DNA of 64,000 nucleotides from Verrucomicrobiota bacterium (lineage in GTDB: Bacteria; Verrucomicrobiota; Verrucomicrobiia; Opitutales; UBA953), in NCBI GenBank assembly GCA_026397965.1, contig JAPLTU010000039.1, forward strand, positions 165,001 through 229,000. The letters are read 5' to 3'. The position numbers and the translations under genes are program-made. Every line of letters starts with the position of its first letter. The stretch's first letter is position 1. The notes under the pieces were generated by a model. It did not search any database, had not been told where the DNA came from, and saw nothing but the letters and a program-made list of their open reading frames with translations. This document shows positions 9,263 to 18,743 of this stretch, piece after piece.

Positions 9263-9523
9263 ATGACCAAGGAAACCATCAAACAGGTCGTTCTCGACAT
9301 CATCTCCGACATTGCGCCGGATGAGGACCTATCCGTTGTTAAACCCGAGGTTCGCCTCCGCGACCAGCTTTCCCTGGATTCCATGGATTTCCTCGATATC
9401 GTAATGGAATTACGAAAAAAGCACGGGATTGAAGTACCGGAAGCTGATTACGTGCAATTGGCCTCCCTTGATTCGTGTGCCGACTACTTGCTCCCCAAGT
9501 TCTTGGCCAAGGCCAGCAAATAA
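9263..9523 (+). CDS. acyl carrier protein
   Basis: An 86-residue acidic four-helix carrier protein. Ser40 in SLDSMDFLDI is the phosphopantetheine attachment site, with the usual D-S-M-D context. A TTG 21 bases upstream also opens the frame, but the ATG at 9263 (MTKETIKQVV) gives normal ACP length. It is presumably co-transcribed with the ketosynthase and serves as its carrier. It is followed by a strong terminator, so the pair appears to be a self-contained two-gene unit rather than part of a fab cluster. Confidence 0.85.
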   Translation: MTKETIKQVVLDIISDIAPDEDLSVVKPEVRLRDQLSLDSMDFLDIVMELRKKHGIEVPEADYVQLASLDSCADYLLPKFLAKASK

Positions 9524-9544
9524 GCCTCACCACCGGCTCTCGCA

Positions 9545-9572
9545 GACCGCCCACCTGGGCGGTCTTTTGTTT
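9545..9572 (+). terminator. rho-independent terminator after the ketosynthase/ACP pair
   Basis: GACCGCCC (9545-9552) pairs with GGGCGGTC (9557-9564) around the loop ACCT, followed by TTTTGTTTT. Confidence 0.9.
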
Positions 9573-9654
9573 TAACGGTAAACCTTAAGAAATTGAGCCG
9601 TATTCTGGATTTACTCCCCCTTCATTCCGTTCAGATTAACCTCTGCCCACCCCC

Positions 9655-10617
9655 GTGAGAAACCTCCTCGCCCTGCTCTGCTTGAGCACTGTCATCGCTC
9701 AAGCGGAAACAGTCCAATTGCGCCGTACCGGCAACCCCACCGTGATTACTTTTGAGTATATCACTCAGGACGAGCTTACGGTCATGGTAAAATTGGCGGA
9801 CAAGGACAACGTGCTCACTTACCGCTGGGAAGACCTTGACCAAGATTGGATCAAGAAAAATAACCCCAAGCTCTGGGCCGAACGGGAACTGCTCCTGACG
9901 CCCGTCGAAGTCAGTGACAAGAAAATGGGTAAGAAAGAGGAAGAACTCGACCCCTTTGCCGTGGTCATCGTTCCCACTGACGTAAAAAGCTTACTTAAAA
10001 CCCTAAATGCCGCCCTTTACGACGGGCTGAAGGGTCTGCCGATCGAAAAAAACATCGTCGCCGCCTGCAAAGAAGTAGATCTCGAAGAGACTCTTTTTTG
10101 GAAAGGCTATGAAGAACTGAAACGGGCCAGCGCCAGCGACCCTTCCAAGATAGTCGAAGCGCCCGTGGTGGAGAAAGAACGTGAAGTGAAAGCCAAACCT
10201 ACCGTTAAGACCAAAAACTCCGCCGCCGTCGCAGTTGCGACCCGGAGCTTGGCTAATATCGAAAAAGAGACTAACGCCAAAAAAGACTTAGCCGACGACC
10301 TGAAACCTTTCACCGGCTTTGGCTACCTCAAGCATGTGTCCGAAGGGAATGCTAAGATGAAAATCGCTTGGATGATTCTTCGTCGCGCGCCAGATGACCG
10401 TAAGATCATCGTCGCTTGTCTTCGCAAGCATGAAGCGATGGCCAGCGAATTAGCCGATAAAACTGAATCCAAATTCATCAAGAGCGATGCCTTGGTCGTA
10501 AAGAAGATCATCTCGAACGTCGCCGAGGATATTGAGAAGATCAGCCGCGAAACCCTCACGATGGAGGTTAAGTTTCAGAACGACTGCCAGGCCCTCATCA
10601 GCCGGATGAGTCGGTAG
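9655..10617 (+). CDS. secreted protein of unknown function
   Basis: 320 residues, starting at a GTG. The start gives a classic signal peptide (MRNLLALLCLSTVIAQA). After it come a beta-rich segment (about 18-70), a charged linker rich in Lys/Val/Ala (about 165-205), and a mostly helical C-terminal half with many Lys, Glu and Asp. I recognise no family. The secreted, helical and charged C-terminus suggests a periplasmic protein. It has its own terminator downstream and follows the terminator of the ketosynthase/ACP pair, so it is probably monocistronic. Confidence 0.7.
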   Translation: MRNLLALLCLSTVIAQAETVQLRRTGNPTVITFEYITQDELTVMVKLADKDNVLTYRWEDLDQDWIKKNNPKLWAERELLLTPVEVSDKKMGKKEEELDPFAVVIVPTDVKSLLKTLNAALYDGLKGLPIEKNIVAACKEVDLEETLFWKGYEELKRASASDPSKIVEAPVVEKEREVKAKPTVKTKNSAAVAVATRSLANIEKETNAKKDLADDLKPFTGFGYLKHVSEGNAKMKIAWMILRRAPDDRKIIVACLRKHEAMASELADKTESKFIKSDALVVKKIISNVAEDIEKISRETLTMEVKFQNDCQALISRMSR

Positions 10618-10648
10618 GCCGTAAGGCTTCCCTAAAAGTGCAACAGGT

Positions 10649-10685
10649 CCAGCCGCCTCCCCGAAGGAAGACGGCTGGTTTTTTA
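10649..10685 (+). terminator. rho-independent terminator
   Basis: CCAGCCG (10649-10655) pairs with CGGCTGG (10672-10678), followed by a T-run from 10679. It serves the secreted unknown gene and lies immediately before the 3' end of the opposing tRNA-Ala. Confidence 0.85.
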
Positions 10686-10686
10686 A

Positions 10687-10762
<76 letters not shown>

Positions 10763-10777
10763 TTAAAGGGAAAGTAG

Positions 10778-10806
10778 AACAAAGGTGTCGATAGGGGCAC
10801 GGTCAA
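10778..10806 (-). promoter_or_regulatory. candidate sigma-70-type promoter for tRNA-Ala
   Basis: On the minus strand TTGACC (10806-10801) is followed after 17 bases by TTTGTT (10783-10778), about 16 bases before the tRNA 5' end. The -35 box is good and the -10 box is poor. Confidence 0.4.
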
Positions 10807-10872
10807 CGCTTTTTTCCCTTATGAACCAAGTCTCGCGTTGCCAAAGGACAGCGGTACGGTTGCCCTTTCTGC

Positions 10873-11514
10873 GTGGAAGAACCTGAAGAACAGCCAACTG
10901 AGCCCAGCCGGGCCAATTCCTGGGGTATCCGCATCGAAAAGGAATTCATCGAGACCTTGCCGGTAGGCGAATGGACGGGGCCCATCGACCTCATCGAAAA
11001 CGAAAAAGATGCCGAGCGAGCAGTCGCCGCACTCCTCCGCGACCGCGTCCTGGGCTTCGACACCGAGACCAAGCCCTCCCACACGCGCGGCGAATATAAC
11101 CTGCCTTCCATTCTTCAGCTGGCCGGCGAGCACCATATTTTCATCTTCCGCCTCGACCATTGCGGCGGCATTCCGCTGACCTTTCCGCTCCTCTGCAACG
11201 ACCGCCAAGCGAAAGTCGGCGTGGCAGTCCGCGATGACGTCAAAAACCTCCGCGCCCGGGCCCCCTTCGACGACCGGAGCTTCATCGATATTTCCGATCA
11301 CACCAAGAAAGCCGGAGTCGAAAATACCGGCCTCCGCGCCCTCGCCGCCCATTACCTGGGATTGCAGATGAAGAAGTCCAAGAAAGTCCAGACTTCCAAC
11401 TGGGCCAAGCCCCTTGATGAACGTCAGATTCAATACGCCGCCAATGATGCGTGGTTTGGTCGGGAGCTCTTCATTAAGCTCGAGAAAGACGGTCTGGTTC
11501 CAAGATTCGAATGA
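10873..11514 (+). CDS. DEDD-type 3'-5' exonuclease (WRN/RNase D-like)
   Basis: 213 residues. Motif I is LGFDTETKP with the catalytic Asp and Glu, motif II is VRDDVKNL, and motif III is [12 protein letters not shown] with the Tyr and Asp of the DEDDy class. HRDC or polymerase domains are absent, so this is a single-domain nuclease acting on DNA or RNA 3' ends. The start is a GTG. Its stop overlaps the next ATG by 4 bases (ATGA), which couples it to a ferredoxin-like protein. Whether it prefers RNA or DNA cannot be told. Confidence 0.82.
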   Translation: MEEPEEQPTEPSRANSWGIRIEKEFIETLPVGEWTGPIDLIENEKDAERAVAALLRDRVLGFDTETKPSHTRGEYNLPSILQLAGEHHIFIFRLDHCGGIPLTFPLLCNDRQAKVGVAVRDDVKNLRARAPFDDRSFIDISDHTKKAGVENTGLRALAAHYLGLQMKKSKKVQTSNWAKPLDERQIQYAANDAWFGRELFIKLEKDGLVPRFE

Positions 11515-11885
11515 GCGCCGAAGCCTCCCGCGCCGCTAACGCGTTGAGCCTCGACTCCACTCAGCGGCACATCTTCCTATGCGTGAAATCCTCCGAGCAG
11601 GCCTGCTGCGCCGGAGAACTCGCGCTGAAATCTTGGGAGCATTTAAAGGTACGGCTGAAGCAACTTGGGCTTTCCGAGCAAGGCGGCGTCCAACGCACCA
11701 AGGCAGACTGCCTCCGGATCTGTGTCGACGGGCCCATCGCCGTCATCTACCCGGAAGGTATTTGGTATCGCAATTGCACTCCGGAAAATCTCGACCGCAT
11801 CATCACCCAGCACCTCATCGGGGGCAAGACGGTCGAGGAACTCCGGTTCGCCGGCCCTACTTCGCCTTCGTCTCTTTCTTCTTAG
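11511..11885 (+). CDS. thioredoxin-like [2Fe-2S] ferredoxin family protein
   Basis: 124 residues. It has the four-cysteine arrangement of the thioredoxin-fold [2Fe-2S] ferredoxins: [13 protein letters not shown] near the N-terminus, then [20 protein letters not shown] and YRNC. The family carries electrons or has a cluster-handling role in the cytoplasm. Its ATG overlaps the exonuclease stop (ATGA), so the two proteins are made together. The last 29 bases overlap the 3' end of the opposing FAD oxidoreductase gene. The Ser/Pro-rich C-terminal tail (TSPSSLSS) lies in this overlap and is probably not structural. Confidence 0.8.
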   Translation: MSAEASRAANALSLDSTQRHIFLCVKSSEQACCAGELALKSWEHLKVRLKQLGLSEQGGVQRTKADCLRICVDGPIAVIYPEGIWYRNCTPENLDRIITQHLIGGKTVEELRFAGPTSPSSLSS

Positions 11886-13470
11886 GGATATCGACCTTCT
11901 GGGCGAGTGCGCGAAGTTTCGGATAAAGTTCGGCGTAAGGCACATCTTGGACGGCTCCCCCTGACTTGACGGCCATCGCCGCCGCGACCCCAGCCGATTC
12001 ACCAAGGATCATCCAGACGGGCTCCATCCGGATGGAAGTCATGGCGATATGGCTCGCCGAGATGCAGACCGGAACGAGAAGATTCGCGCACTGCGCCTTC
12101 TTGGGGACAATCGCTCGGTACGGAATCTTATAAATACCGCGATGCTCATCCTCAAGGTAGAGCATGGAGTAATAACCACCCATCAGCGCGACTTTACCAT
12201 CCAACGCGACCGTGGCATAAGGCCATTCGTCGACACCATAAGAGGCCAGGCCGACAGAATCCGCCGGCGCCGACTTCCCTTCCATGTCTTTTTGGGTGAC
12301 GACGTAGTCGGAGACCATCCGACGAGCCTCGCGCACGTAAAGTTGATGCGGATAGCCCTTGGTGTCGTCAAACGCGCCCTTCTCCAAGCCGGCGCTGAGG
12401 GCGATCTCCTGCTGCTTCGCGGGGACGCTGGGATCGGTGCGTAAGAAATGCGTCATCCCACGGACGAAATCCTGCTGTTCTTTCCAAATGCGCGCCCGGG
12501 TAGGGTAATCGCCATCGGCGTAGTCGGCATTATGGCCGTAATTGGTCGGAGCAAAAAGCGCCCGGGCGAGATTACCCGCGCCACCAGAATAAATCCGCCC
12601 CCCAGACTTTTCCCAACCATCGACTTTGCCCCGCATCACGCGGCCCGACAAGATATCGACACCCTGCTGGAACGCCCGGCGATAGAGCTCGAATTGCTTT
12701 GGGTCGTAATTGGCCGGCGGCTCGATTGGCAGACCCTCTCCCTTGAAGACAAAACGCCAGCGGAAACCGTAACCCATCGTGAGCTTATCAGCATCCCCGA
12801 CCGGAGCGACCGGGGTCGATTGTAGTCCCGGCAAGAGGCCGCTTTGCGGGTCGCCCGCCCTGACATAGGGGTCGATGGCATAGACCGACATCGGCGGCTG
12901 CGCCCCGGCCAAGCTCTCGCCATAAGTTGACTGTGCTTCGCGACCGTAAGCGTAGGCAACGCCGGCACGTGCCATAAGATCGCCCTCATAAGAACAATCG
13001 ATGAAGACCTTCGCACGCACGACACGGGCGGCTGCCTGTGTCGGCAAAGCCGGCGGGCAGCCGTATTCGTCGAACGGCGCCAGATCCAAAATAATCGAAC
13101 GAATGACTCCGTCGGTCTTTTCAACGGAGCTCACCCGATGTTCGCGTAACACCGGAACCCCCGCGGCCTTAAGCAGATCGCCAAACGCCGAGCGATATTG
13201 CGCATCGTTATAATCCTTCTTCAGAATCGGGCGGGTCGAACCACTGACCGCCTCTTCGCGGCCCCAGTCGACATGCATCAAGCCTCCGCCGGTCATGCCA
13301 CCCAGCCAGCGGCTCGGCTCGACCACGATGACCTTGGCTCCCTCTTTTGCGGCGGCACAGGCGGCCATCACGCCGCTAGCGTTGCCGCCATAGATGCAGA
13401 CGTCGTAGAGCTCGGGCTTTTCGGCACGGAGCACCGATAGTCCGAGGAGAAAGGCGGAGGCGAAGCGCAT
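11857..13470 (-). CDS. secreted FAD-dependent oxidoreductase (FAD_oxidored / xanthan-lyase-associated type)
   Basis: 537 residues with an N-terminal signal peptide ([16 protein letters not shown]). The Rossmann FAD-binding segment follows: [19 protein letters not shown], then [14 protein letters not shown] and [19 protein letters not shown]. This is typical of the large FAD-dependent family common in Verrucomicrobiota and Planctomycetes, often near polysaccharide-degrading genes. The C-terminal Lys-rich tail is unremarkable. The substrate is unknown; an exported FAD enzyme implies folding before export or cofactor loading in the periplasm. No carbohydrate genes are adjacent here. Confidence 0.83.
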   Translation of the reverse strand: MRFASAFLLGLSVLRAEKPELYDVCIYGGNASGVMAACAAAKEGAKVIVVEPSRWLGGMTGGGLMHVDWGREEAVSGSTRPILKKDYNDAQYRSAFGDLLKAAGVPVLREHRVSSVEKTDGVIRSIILDLAPFDEYGCPPALPTQAAARVVRAKVFIDCSYEGDLMARAGVAYAYGREAQSTYGESLAGAQPPMSVYAIDPYVRAGDPQSGLLPGLQSTPVAPVGDADKLTMGYGFRWRFVFKGEGLPIEPPANYDPKQFELYRRAFQQGVDILSGRVMRGKVDGWEKSGGRIYSGGAGNLARALFAPTNYGHNADYADGDYPTRARIWKEQQDFVRGMTHFLRTDPSVPAKQQEIALSAGLEKGAFDDTKGYPHQLYVREARRMVSDYVVTQKDMEGKSAPADSVGLASYGVDEWPYATVALDGKVALMGGYYSMLYLEDEHRGIYKIPYRAIVPKKAQCANLLVPVCISASHIAMTSIRMEPVWMILGESAGVAAAMAVKSGGAVQDVPYAELYPKLRALAQKVDIPKKKETKAK

Positions 13471-13520
13471 GATAGGGATGACCCTTTGCTAGGCCGTCCC
13501 GACCAAAAGTCAAAGCGGGC

Positions 13521-14057
13521 TTACTTTAAGGCCTTCTCGATAGCCTTGGCCAGCTCTGCGGAGTCCGGCTCGACGTCGGAACTGAAACGGGCGAGCAACT
13601 TACCGTCTGCACCGATGAGGAATTTATTGAAGTTCCAGGTCACGGGTCCGGGATGCCCTTCCGCTTTGCTCGTCAGTTTTTCGAAAAGTGGGTGCGCGTC
13701 GCCCTTGATTGCGACCTTGGCGTACATCGGGAAGGTCACCTTGAACTCGGCTGAACAAAACTTCTTAATCTGCGCTTCCGAGCCAGGCTCCTGTCCGCCG
13801 AAATCGTTGGACGGGAAACCTGCGACGATGAGTCCCTTGGATTTATAAGTTTCATACAACGACTGCAGACTGGCATATTGGCGGGTATAACCACATTCGC
13901 TGGCGACATTGACGACCAAGACCGCTTTGGGTTTGGCGGCGCCCAGCGTCGTGTCGAGGCCATCGATATCCCGGACGGTGACGCCGAGTAGGCCAGGGGC
14001 GGAAGCAGCATGGAGGGATGTCATAAGTAGAGTCGAAATCAGCAGGCGGTTAAACAT
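13521..14057 (-). CDS. glutathione peroxidase family protein, exported
   Basis: 178 residues. The signal peptide MFNRLLISTLLMTSLHAASA precedes a complete GPx fold: NVASECGYT with the peroxidatic Cys, FPSNDFGGQEPG with the catalytic Gln, and WNFNKFLIG with the Trp/Asn pair. The active-site codon is TGT, so this is a cysteine rather than a selenocysteine enzyme. Such bacterial GPx proteins are usually thioredoxin-dependent peroxidases. The signal peptide places it in the periplasm. It lies 50 bases upstream of the FAD oxidoreductase on the same strand. Confidence 0.88.
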   Translation of the reverse strand: MFNRLLISTLLMTSLHAASAPGLLGVTVRDIDGLDTTLGAAKPKAVLVVNVASECGYTRQYASLQSLYETYKSKGLIVAGFPSNDFGGQEPGSEAQIKKFCSAEFKVTFPMYAKVAIKGDAHPLFEKLTSKAEGHPGPVTWNFNKFLIGADGKLLARFSSDVEPDSAELAKAIEKALK

Positions 14058-14101
14058 ATTTGAAATGAAGTCCTTTCTGTCCAGAGGTCAAGCGACCGGG
14101 C

Positions 14102-14240
14102 TCAGAACATCTCGGCGCCACGCACCGCCGTGACGAGGTGATACCATTCCTCGCGGGGTCAGCTCCACGTCGACGGCGGAGGCCAGTTTAAGAACCTATT
14201 CCGGATCGGTGCTACCGACAATCGGTATCATCTGAAACTC
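14102..14240 (-). pseudogene. decayed C-terminal remnant of an aldo/keto reductase
   Basis: Reading the minus strand from 14240, the translation begins EFQMIPIVGSTDPE, hits a TAG, and continues VLKLASAVDVELT. After a one-base shift it gives REEWYHLVTAVRGAEMF and a TGA at 14102-14104. Together this is the C-terminal end of YdhF-type aldo/keto reductases (IPIxGTTxPERxxxL then VELTREEWYxLxxAxRG). It carries at least one nonsense change (probably CGG or AGG to TAG) and one frameshift. No N-terminal part is visible upstream, where another reading frame (14245-14661) sits. It is a relic without function as protein. Confidence 0.72.
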
Positions 14241-14244
14241 GAGG

Positions 14245-14661
14245 CTACGCGGCGGCGTCTGAATCGCTCTCGTCAGCAGGCCAGATAGCGGCCAACACGG
14301 CCCGAAACGCTTCGACCTCGATCACGGCGGCAGGGTTGTCGACGATTTCGATACATTCATAATTATCCCACATCTCTCCCACTTTCTTGACGTTCCAATA
14401 AGCCAACGCGAGCGCCTGCCAGAGTTCGAAGCCGTCCATCTGCGCGCGGGGCAGCCAAGCGACCGCTACGGGAATTTCTTCGGTCAGGTCAGACTCCTCC
14501 CAGAGCACATCAAAGCCGCCGCAAACGCTCGGACCGATATACTGCGAAGTGAATTCCGTATTCTCAATGCCCGCCTCCAAATAATATTGGCAGACTAATT
14601 GCTTGGACTCCGGCTCCAGCTCATCGCCGCCGTCGTCGTGATAGGTGCATGGCTCGACCAT
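14245..14661 (-). CDS. small acidic protein of unknown function
   Basis: 138 residues from the ATG at 14661 (MVEPCTYHDDGGDELEPE). The frame stays open to 14931, but that extension only shadows the DUF423 gene, so the internal ATG is preferred. The protein is acidic, contains five cysteines and several Trp/Tyr, and ends in a short Asp/Ser/Ala tail. I recognise no family. It lies between the DUF423 gene (36 bases away) and the aldo/keto reductase remnant. The protein-like composition supports a real gene, but a spurious frame cannot be excluded. Confidence 0.5.
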   Translation of the reverse strand: MVEPCTYHDDGGDELEPESKQLVCQYYLEAGIENTEFTSQYIGPSVCGGFDVLWEESDLTEEIPVAVAWLPRAQMDGFELWQALALAYWNVKKVGEMWDNYECIEIVDNPAAVIEVEAFRAVLAAIWPADESDSDAAA

Positions 14662-14696
14662 ACCCCAACGTTTAAGGGTTACGGCCTCCCCGCAAG

Positions 14697-15044
14697 TCAG
14701 GATTCCTTGCGGCCAGCCCAAGCCAACAGCACCCAACCGGTGATCAATAATAGCCCGCCCACCGGAGTAATCGCGCCCAACCAACGCGGAGCACCCAGGG
14801 CCATGGCATACAGCGTCCCAGCGAAGATCACAGCGCCGACCGCCCAAAGCCGCGGCGGCCAGGCGGAGCGACCCGCAATCGCGCCAATGGCGACGGCGTG
14901 GGCGAGGAGGTAGTAGGTGGCGGTCTGCCACCAGCCAGCGGCCTCCGGGATCAGGGCGAGGCGATCCTTGAACCCATGGGCGCCGAAGGCCCCAAGCGCG
15001 ATGGCAATCGTGCCAAGGAACCCTGCAAGGACGTGACGGTTCAT
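14697..15044 (-). CDS. DUF423 (YgdD/TMEM256-like) membrane protein
   Basis: 115 residues with four hydrophobic segments (about 5-22, 40-58, 66-84, 90-109). The family signature GFLGTIAIALGAFGAHGFK is at the N-terminus, with YYLLAHAVAIGA following. DUF423 proteins are small inner-membrane proteins of unknown role. The start is 3 bases after the clpC stop, so it is likely expressed on the clpC transcript. Confidence 0.85.
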   Translation of the reverse strand: MNRHVLAGFLGTIAIALGAFGAHGFKDRLALIPEAAGWWQTATYYLLAHAVAIGAIAGRSAWPPRLWAVGAVIFAGTLYAMALGAPRWLGAITPVGGLLLITGWVLLAWAGRKES

Positions 15045-15047
15045 CGC

Positions 15048-17597
15048 TTACGCGCCGGCGTCGGCGCCACTCTTCTTCTGCGTAAAGACGAGGCCCTTGT
15101 CGCCCACCGATACAATCACCGGCTCTTCCTTATTGAATTCAGAACGCAGGATGGATTCGGCCAACGGATCTTCCAGCAGGCGCTCGACGGCACGACGCAA
15201 CGGCCGGGCTCCATATTTTTCGTCCCAGCCGTTCTCAACCAAGTAGCCGCGCGCAGCTTCGTTGACCACAAGCTTGATGCCAAGATCGAGCAGACGCTTG
15301 GCCACCTTGGCGACTTCGATGTCGACGATCTTGGTCATATGCTCCTTTGCGAGCTGTTGGAAAATGACGATGTCCGTAAGGCGGTTAAGGAACTCCGGCT
15401 TAAAGGCTCGCTTGGTCTCTTCCATGATGCGCTCCTTGAGCTTCTCGTAGTCCCGCGTCGAACTCACGCCGACATCGAAGCCGACAGAGTTATTGCGCTG
15501 GAGGACATCGGCTCCGACATTCGAAGTCATGATGATGATCGTATTCCGGAAATCCACCACCCGGCCCAAGGAGTCGGTCAAACGACCGTCTTCCAAGGCC
15601 TGCAGCAGCAGCTGGATGACATCGGGGTGGGCTTTTTCGATTTCGTCGAAAAGCACCACGGAATAAGGCTTCCGGCGCACGGCTTCCGTGAGCTGACCGC
15701 CTTCGTCGTGACCGACGTAGCCGGGAGGCGAGCCGATGAGACGCGAGACGGTAAACTTCTCCATGTACTCGGACATGTCGATCTGGATGACGGCTTCGCT
15801 TTCGCCGAACATGCGCTCCGCCAGGGAGCGGGCCAAAAGTGTCTTACCCACGCCGGTCGGGCCCAGGAAGAGAAAGGAACCGATGGGACGGCGAGGGTCT
15901 TTCAGGTCGGCGCGCGAACGGCGGAGGGCGCGAGACACGACCTCACAGGCACGCTCTTGTCCGATGACCGCAAGCTGCAGGTCTTTTTCGAGGTCGAGCA
16001 GTTTTTGGGTTTCTTTCTTCTCCAGGCGATTCAGCGGGACGCCGGTCCAATCCGCGACGATGTGCATCATCTCATCCTCACCCACCGTAATGCGTTTTTC
16101 GTCACGCTTCTTACGCCACTCTTCGAGCATCTTCTCGCGCTTCGCGCGGAACTTCTTCTCTTGATCACGGAGGTTGGCGGCTTCTTCAAATTTCTGGTGA
16201 CGCGAAGCGTCTTCCTTTTCTTTGACCACGCGGTCGATTTCGACCTGGACGGCATCGATGTCGGGCGGGACGTTCAGCGAACGGATACGCGCGCGAGCTC
16301 CGGCCTCATCCATCACGTCAATCGCCTTGTCAGGCAGGTGCCGCGCGGTGATATAGCGATGAGAAAGACGGACCGCGGCTTCGATGGACGCATCCGTATA
16401 CTCGCACTTGTGGTGCTCCTCGTACTTGTGACGGATACCGCGCAGGATAAGTACCGCATCTTCGGGCGACGGATCGTCGATTTTGACGGACTGAAAGCGG
16501 CGTTCGAGGGCCGCATCCTTTTCGATATGCTTGCGATATTCTGAAAGCGTCGTGGCGCCCACGCACTGGATTTCGCCGCGCGACAAAGCTGGTTTCAGGA
16601 TATTGGAAGCATCCATGGCCCCTTCGGCGGCGCCGGCTCCGACGATGGTATGCATCTCATCGATGAAGAGGATGATGTTCTTGGCGCGCTTGATCTCATC
16701 CATGATACCCTTGATGCGCTCTTCAAACTGGCCGCGATACTTCGTGCCCGCGACCATCAAGGCGAGATCGAGGGTGATGACCTTACGGTCGAGTAAGATT
16801 TCCGGCACGATACCGGCGGCGATTTCTTGGGCCAAGCCTTCGACGATCGCGGTCTTGCCGACGCCGGCTTCACCAATTAGCACGGGGTTATTCTTCGTCC
16901 GGCGGCATAGAATCTGGACGACGCGACGGATTTCTTCTTTGCGACCGATGACGGGATCCAACTCTCCGGCCCGGGCAAGTTCGGTCAGGTCGCGACCGAA
17001 AGTCTTGAGCAGTGACAGACGTTCACTACGACCGGGACGACTGGCTTCTTCCGAAGATTTGCGCGAGGAGGGAGGTTCGTCGCCTTGCGACTCTTCGCTG
17101 GCCGGTGGTTCATCGCCTTTTTCCGAAGCTTCCGAGGCGGAAGCCGCCGGATCGATATCGGCGAGGATTTCTTTACGACAGCGCTCTAAATCGACATCGA
17201 GTGACTGTAATACGCGAGCCGCCACGCCCTCGCCTTCTTTCAAGAGACCCAGTAAAATATGCTCTGTACCGACGTAAGCATGACCCAGACTACGAGCCTC
17301 GGTCACCGCGTGTGACATCACCTTTTGCACCCGTGGTGTCAGGGGAATCGTTTCCGATGCTTTGGCTTCTTCGGGACCAGGCCCGACTTGTTTCTCAACG
17401 GCAGCCCGGACCGTCTTGAGGTCGAGCCCCATGCGACCGAGCACATTTACGGCGACGCCTTCGCCAAGCTTAATGAGACCGAGCAGGATGTGCTCGGTGC
17501 CTACGTAACCGTGATTAAAGCGGCGAGCTTCAGCACGGGCGAGTTCCACGACCTTACGGGCGCGGGGAGTAAAGTTGTTGTTTTTGTCCTTATCCAT
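15048..17597 (-). CDS. clpC: ATP-dependent Clp protease ATP-binding subunit ClpC
   Basis: 849 residues. The two N-domain repeats each contain GTEHILLGL, with Glu35 and Glu112 aligning with B. subtilis ClpC Glu32 and Glu106, which bind phosphoarginine. An acidic Ser/Glu linker (about 155-195, with GDEPP twice) precedes D1 ([28 protein letters not shown]). A UVR-containing middle domain (about 425-465) and D2 ([27 protein letters not shown]) follow. ClpC unfolds proteins for ClpP; no clpP gene is in the window. With mcsA-mcsB 8 kb away this suggests a phosphoarginine degradation route. No Shine-Dalgarno is present; a UUCG hairpin lies 11 bases upstream of the start. Confidence 0.95.
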   Translation of the reverse strand: MDKDKNNNFTPRARKVVELARAEARRFNHGYVGTEHILLGLIKLGEGVAVNVLGRMGLDLKTVRAAVEKQVGPGPEEAKASETIPLTPRVQKVMSHAVTEARSLGHAYVGTEHILLGLLKEGEGVAARVLQSLDVDLERCRKEILADIDPAASASEASEKGDEPPASEESQGDEPPSSRKSSEEASRPGRSERLSLLKTFGRDLTELARAGELDPVIGRKEEIRRVVQILCRRTKNNPVLIGEAGVGKTAIVEGLAQEIAAGIVPEILLDRKVITLDLALMVAGTKYRGQFEERIKGIMDEIKRAKNIILFIDEMHTIVGAGAAEGAMDASNILKPALSRGEIQCVGATTLSEYRKHIEKDAALERRFQSVKIDDPSPEDAVLILRGIRHKYEEHHKCEYTDASIEAAVRLSHRYITARHLPDKAIDVMDEAGARARIRSLNVPPDIDAVQVEIDRVVKEKEDASRHQKFEEAANLRDQEKKFRAKREKMLEEWRKKRDEKRITVGEDEMMHIVADWTGVPLNRLEKKETQKLLDLEKDLQLAVIGQERACEVVSRALRRSRADLKDPRRPIGSFLFLGPTGVGKTLLARSLAERMFGESEAVIQIDMSEYMEKFTVSRLIGSPPGYVGHDEGGQLTEAVRRKPYSVVLFDEIEKAHPDVIQLLLQALEDGRLTDSLGRVVDFRNTIIIMTSNVGADVLQRNNSVGFDVGVSSTRDYEKLKERIMEETKRAFKPEFLNRLTDIVIFQQLAKEHMTKIVDIEVAKVAKRLLDLGIKLVVNEAARGYLVENGWDEKYGARPLRRAVERLLEDPLAESILRSEFNKEEPVIVSVGDKGLVFTQKKSGADAGA

Positions 17598-17603
17598 AGT
17601 GGT

Positions 17604-17692
17604 GGGGTAACCCCGAAGGGTTATTAAGCAGGGACTATGCCCGAAGCTTGCTGGGGTTCAAGCGTTCCCCCACGATTGGCAATAACCCCAGC
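17604..17692 (-). promoter_or_regulatory. structured clpC leader with GGGGTT/AACCCC repeats
   Basis: On the clpC strand the leader contains GCTGGGGTT (17658-17650 region in complement) and AACCCCAGC, complementary and about 25 bases apart (17650-17658 and 17684-17692). TAACCC-TTCG-GGGTTA follows (17608-17623), a 6-bp stem with a UUCG tetraloop 10 bases before the ATG, and then CCCC. Several G-runs and C-runs could pair alternatively. It could be a thermosensing or translational control element, or simply a divergent promoter region with operators. Confidence 0.45.
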
Positions 17693-17741
17693 TTTTGACT
17701 TTGCCAGCGACCGCGACCGGGTCTTTCTATCTAGCATCATT

Positions 17742-18743
17742 ATGGGAATTAGCATGCCAGCGGCCGGAGAGGCTATCCGCGACCTCGTGAAAGGCCTGCA
17801 AGGCCATAAAATTGCCGTATTGGGCCATATGCGGCCTGATGGAGACTGCGTTGGCTCCCAAGTTGCCCTCTGCCGCATGCTACTCGCTGCGGGGGTAGAC
17901 GCCCTGTGCGTCAACCGGGATCGGGTCCCTCCCAATCTCACCCCCTATGTCGAAGGGGTAATCTTTCTGACCAACGAAGAATATACTGCTGATGGACGCG
18001 AAGCCATCACCGTCGACTGTGCCGATGCGTCACGGGTAGGGACAGAGCTGCTCGGCAAGTTTCCCGCTGGGGTCTTGGCTAATATCGACCACCACGCTTC
18101 CAACCCAGATTATGCCCAAATCAATATCGTCGTCCGGGAAGCGGCGGCGACTTGTCACATCCTCGCCGATGCCGCCCTAAGCCAAGGCCTCGCCTGCGAT
18201 GTAATCACGGCGAAATGTCTCCACCTGGGCATCCTGACCGACACCGGACGCTTTTGTTATTCGAGCGCGACCGCCAGCGTCTTTGAAATCATCGCGCAAC
18301 TCGTCCGTCGCGGCGCCAACCCCGCCGAAGCCAATTTCCGCGTCTTCGAACAAGAGAGCCGGGGCAAGCTTGAACTCACGCGACGCTTTCTGAACAGCAT
18401 CCGTTTTCATGAAGATGGCAAAATCTGCTCGGGCGAACTAACGCCGACCGATTATGCGGCCACGGGCACCAGCAAAGAAGATAAAGAAGGCTTGGTTGAA
18501 TTTCCCCGCTCCGTCGAAGGCGTGGAAATCGCGGTGCTCATGGAAGAAGGCAAAGACGGCGTGCGGGGAAGCTTACGTGGGCGCGACCCGAAGCTTCGCT
18601 TGGACTTACTGGCCGGCAAACTCAACGGCGGCGGTCACGTACTCGCGGCTGGGTTCAATATGTTGGGCTATAAACTTGAAGCCGACCGGGAAAAAATCGT
18701 CGCAATCGTCGCAGCGCATTACCGTGAATACTCCGCCCGATGA
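17742..18743 (+). CDS. DHH/DHHA1 phosphoesterase (NrnA-like oligoribonuclease/pAp phosphatase)
   Basis: 333 residues from the ATG at 17742 ([15 protein letters not shown]); the frame is open to 17637 without family-like sequence. DHH motifs are visible: [12 protein letters not shown], the Asp in [17 protein letters not shown] and [16 protein letters not shown]1 domain with [11 protein letters not shown] follows. The family degrades nano-RNA and dephosphorylates pAp or cyclic dinucleotides, using Mn2+. Its stop overlaps the truB ATG (ATGA). In many bacteria this gene lies just after rbfA; here that order is broken. Confidence 0.88.
   Translation: MGISMPAAGEAIRDLVKGLQGHKIAVLGHMRPDGDCVGSQVALCRMLLAAGVDALCVNRDRVPPNLTPYVEGVIFLTNEEYTADGREAITVDCADASRVGTELLGKFPAGVLANIDHHASNPDYAQINIVVREAAATCHILADAALSQGLACDVITAKCLHLGILTDTGRFCYSSATASVFEIIAQLVRRGANPAEANFRVFEQESRGKLELTRRFLNSIRFHEDGKICSGELTPTDYAATGTSKEDKEGLVEFPRSVEGVEIAVLMEEGKDGVRGSLRGRDPKLRLDLLAGKLNGGGHVLAAGFNMLGYKLEADREKIVAIVAAHYREYSAR

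Noticed and set aside
13840..13930. Possible selenocysteine in the glutathione peroxidase
   Set aside because: The active-site codon reads TGT, an ordinary cysteine.
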